15,916 nt of DNA from DATBDE01 sp045805605 (GTDB lineage: Bacteria > Actinomycetota > Thermoleophilia > Solirubrobacterales > Solirubrobacteraceae): contig JBJMKX010000123.1 in NCBI GenBank assembly GCA_045805605.1, positions 1-15,916 on the forward strand, written 5' to 3'. A program made the position numbers and the translations under genes. The first letter of the stretch is position 1; every line of letters starts with the position of its first letter. The notes beneath the pieces are model-generated. The model was not told the DNA's origin and made no database searches. It saw nothing but the letters and a program-made list of their open reading frames with translations. Below are positions 13,791-15,916 of the stretch, in pieces.

Positions 13791-14859
13791 CGACGGTCAG
13801 CTCCTTGGGCAGTGAGCTCAGCACCTCGGTGCCGTCCTCGGTCACGATGGCCAGGTCCTCGATCCGGACCCCGAAGCGCCCGGGCAGGTACACCCCGGGC
13901 TCGACGGTGACGACGTTGTGGGCGGCGAGGTGCTGCTCGCCGCGCTTGGACAGCGTCGGCGCCTCATGGACCTCGAGCCCGACTCCGTGCCCGAGGCCGT
14001 GGCCGAACGCGTCGCCGTGGCCGGCCTCGGCGATGACCTCGCGCGCCAGCGCGTCGACCTCCTTGCCGGCGGGGCCCGGCCGGACCGCCTCGAGGCCGGC
14101 GCGCTGCGCCCGCAGAACGAGGTCGTATACGTCGCCGGCCGCGCCGTCGAGCTCGCCGGTGGCGAACGTGCGCGTGCAGTCCGAGCAGTAGCCGTGGTAG
14201 CGCGCGCCCCAGTCCACCACGACCAGCGTGCCCTCGGGGATCGCCACGTCGCGCGGCTCGGCGTGCGGAAGCGCGCCGTGCGGTCCGGCGGCGACGATCG
14301 ACGGGAACGAGGGCTCGGCGTCGCGGTCGCGGATGGCGTTCTCCAGCGCCCGGGCGACCTCGCGCTCGGTCCGGCCGGCCAGGCCGCCGTCGAGCACCTC
14401 GCGCAGCGCCTCGTCGGCAATGCGCGCCGCCGTGCGCACGAGCCCGAGCTCGTCGGCGTCCTTGACCGCGCGCAGGTCCTCGACGATCCCGCCGGCGGCG
14501 ACCAGCTCGATTCCCTCCCCCAGCTGCTCTTCGAGGCGGGCGTGCGTGCGCACCGACATCTGGGCGTCGTCGAAGCCGAGCCGCAGCGGCCGCCGGTCCG
14601 GCAAGGCGCCGCGCACGTCGCCGCGCAGGTCGCGCTCGCCGCGGCGCCGGTCAAACCCGCCGTCGACCTCCTCCTCGGCCTGCTCGACGTAGCGGAAGTC
14701 CGTGAGGAACACGCGCACGTCCTTGCCCACGACCGCGAGGGCATTGGTGCCGGTGAAGCCCGTCGCCCAGCGCACGTTGACCTCGCCGGAGACAAGCAGG
14801 GCGTCGAGCTCGCGCTCGGCCACCTCCTCCACCACGGCGTCGACGCGGGCGGCGCTCAT
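13783..14859 (-). CDS. pepP: Xaa-Pro aminopeptidase, M24 family
   Basis: This 358-residue cytoplasmic peptidase should remove N-terminal residues ahead of proline. The creatinase-like N-terminal domain (1-125; ALLVSGEVNVRWATGFTG, VFLTDFRYVEQAE) precedes the pita-bread catalytic domain. The five metal ligands are in place: Asp216 (VVDWGA), Asp227 (YCSDCTRTF), His287 (AFGHGLGHGVG), Glu320 (TVEPGVY) and Glu334 (RIEDLAIV). Further active-site histidines are at 199 and 298. Length fits the short bacterial YqhT-type enzymes. The ATG at 14859 overlaps the aroQ stop (ATGA), and the end overlaps the GH5 start. In Bacillus the same aroQ-pepP pair is followed by efp. The long open frame upstream is a shadow of aroQ and aroB. 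Confidence 0.93.
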   Translation of the reverse strand: MSAARVDAVVEEVAERELDALLVSGEVNVRWATGFTGTNALAVVGKDVRVFLTDFRYVEQAEEEVDGGFDRRRGERDLRGDVRGALPDRRPLRLGFDDAQMSVRTHARLEEQLGEGIELVAAGGIVEDLRAVKDADELGLVRTAARIADEALREVLDGGLAGRTEREVARALENAIRDRDAEPSFPSIVAAGPHGALPHAEPRDVAIPEGTLVVVDWGARYHGYCSDCTRTFATGELDGAAGDVYDLVLRAQRAGLEAVRPGPAGKEVDALAREVIAEAGHGDAFGHGLGHGVGLEVHEAPTLSKRGEQHLAAHNVVTVEPGVYLPGRFGVRIEDLAIVTEDGTEVLSSLPKELTVVG

Positions 14860-15302
14860 CGCAGCTCCTGCCGCAGCCGTTCGAGCGCCTCGCGGTAGCC
14901 GTCGAGCCCCTTGCCGTAGAAGCGGCCCACGCAGAGGTCGGCGATGACCGAGACCTTGCGCCACTCCTCCCGGCCCTCCACGTCGGACAGGTGGACCTCG
15001 ACCGCGGGGACCGCGGCGACCTCGAGCGCGTCGCGGATCGCCCAGGCGTAGTGCGTCCACGCGCCCGGGTTGAGCAGCAGCGCGTCGGCCAGGCCGTCGA
15101 CCCGGTGCAGCTCCTCGACGAACTCGCCCTCGAAGTTGGACTGGAAGAAGCGGAGCTGCAGCCCCATCTCGGAGCCCATCTCGCTGATCCGCCGCTCGAG
15201 CTCGGTGAACGAGAGCCTCCCGTAATGCTCGGGGTTGCGGCGGCCGAGGACGTCGAGGTTGACGCCGTGCATGACCTGGATGCGGTTGTGGGCGCCGCTC
15301 AC
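14856..15302 (-). CDS. aroQ: 3-dehydroquinate dehydratase, type II
   Basis: This 148-residue enzyme catalyses the third shikimate-pathway step, dehydroquinate to dehydroshikimate. Type II hallmarks are RRNPEHYG (catalytic Tyr27 and an arginine before it), QSNFEGEFVEELH (54-66), LLNPGAWTHYAWAIRDAL (76-93) and VEVHLS with catalytic His104. The sequence is divergent: the opening motif is VMHGVNLDVLG, and the usual I-x-A-R-E-x-[FW]-R region reads VEGREEWRKVS. The start is GTG 15302, overlapping the aroB stop by four bases (GTGA); the stop overlaps the pepP ATG (ATGA). Its position directly after aroB confirms the role. It should form a dodecamer as the family does. Confidence 0.93.
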   Translation of the reverse strand: MSGAHNRIQVMHGVNLDVLGRRNPEHYGRLSFTELERRISEMGSEMGLQLRFFQSNFEGEFVEELHRVDGLADALLLNPGAWTHYAWAIRDALEVAAVPAVEVHLSDVEGREEWRKVSVIADLCVGRFYGKGLDGYREALERLRQELR

Positions 15303-15916
15303 GAGGCCAACTCTGCCACGGCCGAGCGGACTTCGCCCGCCGCCAGGGTGGCGCCGGGGCGCACGTCACCGGGCGCGTGCACGACGACGAAGGGCACCGG
15401 CCCCTCCCCCATGCGCTTCTTGTCGCGGCCGATCGCCTCGACCACGGCGTCGACGTCGGCGTCCAGCGCCGTGGGCAGGCCGGCGGCCTCGAGCAGCTCC
15501 GTGACCTCCTCACGCAGCTCGTCCTTGCCGGAGAGGCGCAGCGCCGCGAGCAGGCCGAGCGCCACCGCCTCGCCGTGGCGATAGCGCGCGTAGCCTGTCG
15601 CGGTTTCGATCGCGTGGGCCACGGTGTGGCCGAGGTTGAGGACCTGGCGCTCGCCGGCGTCGCGCTCGTCGCGGGCCACGACGCGCAGCTTGGTCAGCGT
15701 GCAGGCGGCGATCACGCCCTCGTCCTCGACCGACGAGCCGGCCCGCACGCGATCCCACAGCCGCCCGCCGGCGATGAGGGCGGTCTTGACGATTTCGGCG
15801 TAACCGGCGGCGCGCTCCTCCCGCGGCAGCGTGCGCAGGGTGCCGGGGTCGACCAGCACCGCCGTGGGCTGGTGGTAGGCGCCGACGTAGTTCTTGGCCT
15901 CGGACAGGTCGACGCC
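15299..15916 (-). CDS. aroB: 3-dehydroquinate synthase, 5' end beyond the window
   Basis: These are the last 205 residues of the enzyme that converts DAHP to 3-dehydroquinate using NAD and zinc. The frame is open to the right edge, and the N-terminal NAD-binding half (roughly 150 residues) lies outside. Visible signatures are VGAYHQPTAVLVDPGTL, GYAEIVKTALI, DERDAGERQVLNLGHTVAHAIE and YRHGEAVALGL. The expected zinc ligands are Glu41, His97 and His114 in window-partial numbering. A GRDKKRMGEGPVPFVVV segment gives the conserved C-terminal lysines. Its TGA overlaps the aroQ GTG by four bases, so it is co-translated with aroQ and pepP. Confidence 0.95.
   Translation of the reverse strand, partial: GVDLSEAKNYVGAYHQPTAVLVDPGTLRTLPREERAAGYAEIVKTALIAGGRLWDRVRAGSSVEDEGVIAACTLTKLRVVARDERDAGERQVLNLGHTVAHAIETATGYARYRHGEAVALGLLAALRLSGKDELREEVTELLEAAGLPTALDADVDAVVEAIGRDKKRMGEGPVPFVVVHAPGDVRPGATLAAGEVRSAVAELAS

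Noticed and set aside
12495..13910. A 471-codon plus-strand frame opposite the GH5 gene
   Set aside because: The GH5 frame has a signal peptide and both catalytic glutamates; the opposite frame is compositionally biased without motifs.
14859..15513. Upstream extension of the pepP frame to 15513
   Set aside because: It overlaps aroQ and aroB in another frame. ATG 14859 forms the ATGA overlap and begins the family N-terminus.

Overview
The window is about 70% GC. It is packed with short intergenic gaps, 1-8 nt start/stop overlaps and GTG/TTG starts, and it looks like chromosomal DNA of a high-GC actinobacterium. The aroB-aroQ-pepP order and the divergent AroQ (VMHGVNLDVLG in place of the usual LNGPNLNLLG) remind me of Thermoleophilia/Solirubrobacterales. 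That placement is an inference from pattern, not a database result. I see no tRNA, rRNA, CRISPR array, insertion sequence or phage gene.

Layout. Positions 159-1567 (minus) hold a four-helix membrane protein followed by an NAD kinase with a 1-nt overlap. Positions 1671-2603 (plus) hold a small cupin and a GNAT acetyltransferase. A strong hairpin (2643-2677) separates these from two minus-strand genes: a large AfsR/SARP-type NB-ARC/TPR regulator (4131-7079) and, downstream of it, an FAD-linked oxidase (2698-4095). Divergent from the regulator run a SnoaL-like protein (7164-7598), an internally deleted dihydrofolate-reductase-family remnant (7666-7896) and a two-domain glyoxalase/VOC protein (7896-8624). 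A short-chain dehydrogenase and a SRPBCC/DUF2867-like protein follow on the minus strand (8634-10134), and an OsmC-family protein (10157-10657) lies on the plus strand.

The most unusual part is a compact minus-strand operon, 12231 down to 10665: a MerR-type regulator, a SRPBCC protein and a 118-residue repeat protein, linked by a 2-nt gap and a 4-nt overlap. The last protein is built almost wholly from three-residue units: ten hexapeptides of the form S-A-[GAS]-V-x-G, then eight tripeptides beginning with Cys, so that eight cysteines fall at exactly every third residue. I know no characterised family that matches it. It is the best candidate here for an undescribed system.

The right end (12369-15916, minus) is a tightly coupled set reading from the right edge: aroB (cut by the edge), aroQ, pepP and a secreted GH5 glycosidase resembling endoglycoceramidase. 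The glycosidase occupies the place where efp often follows pepP in other bacteria. Several genes (merR, cupin, SDR) have -10-like elements only 6-8 nt before the likely start, which suggests leaderless transcripts.
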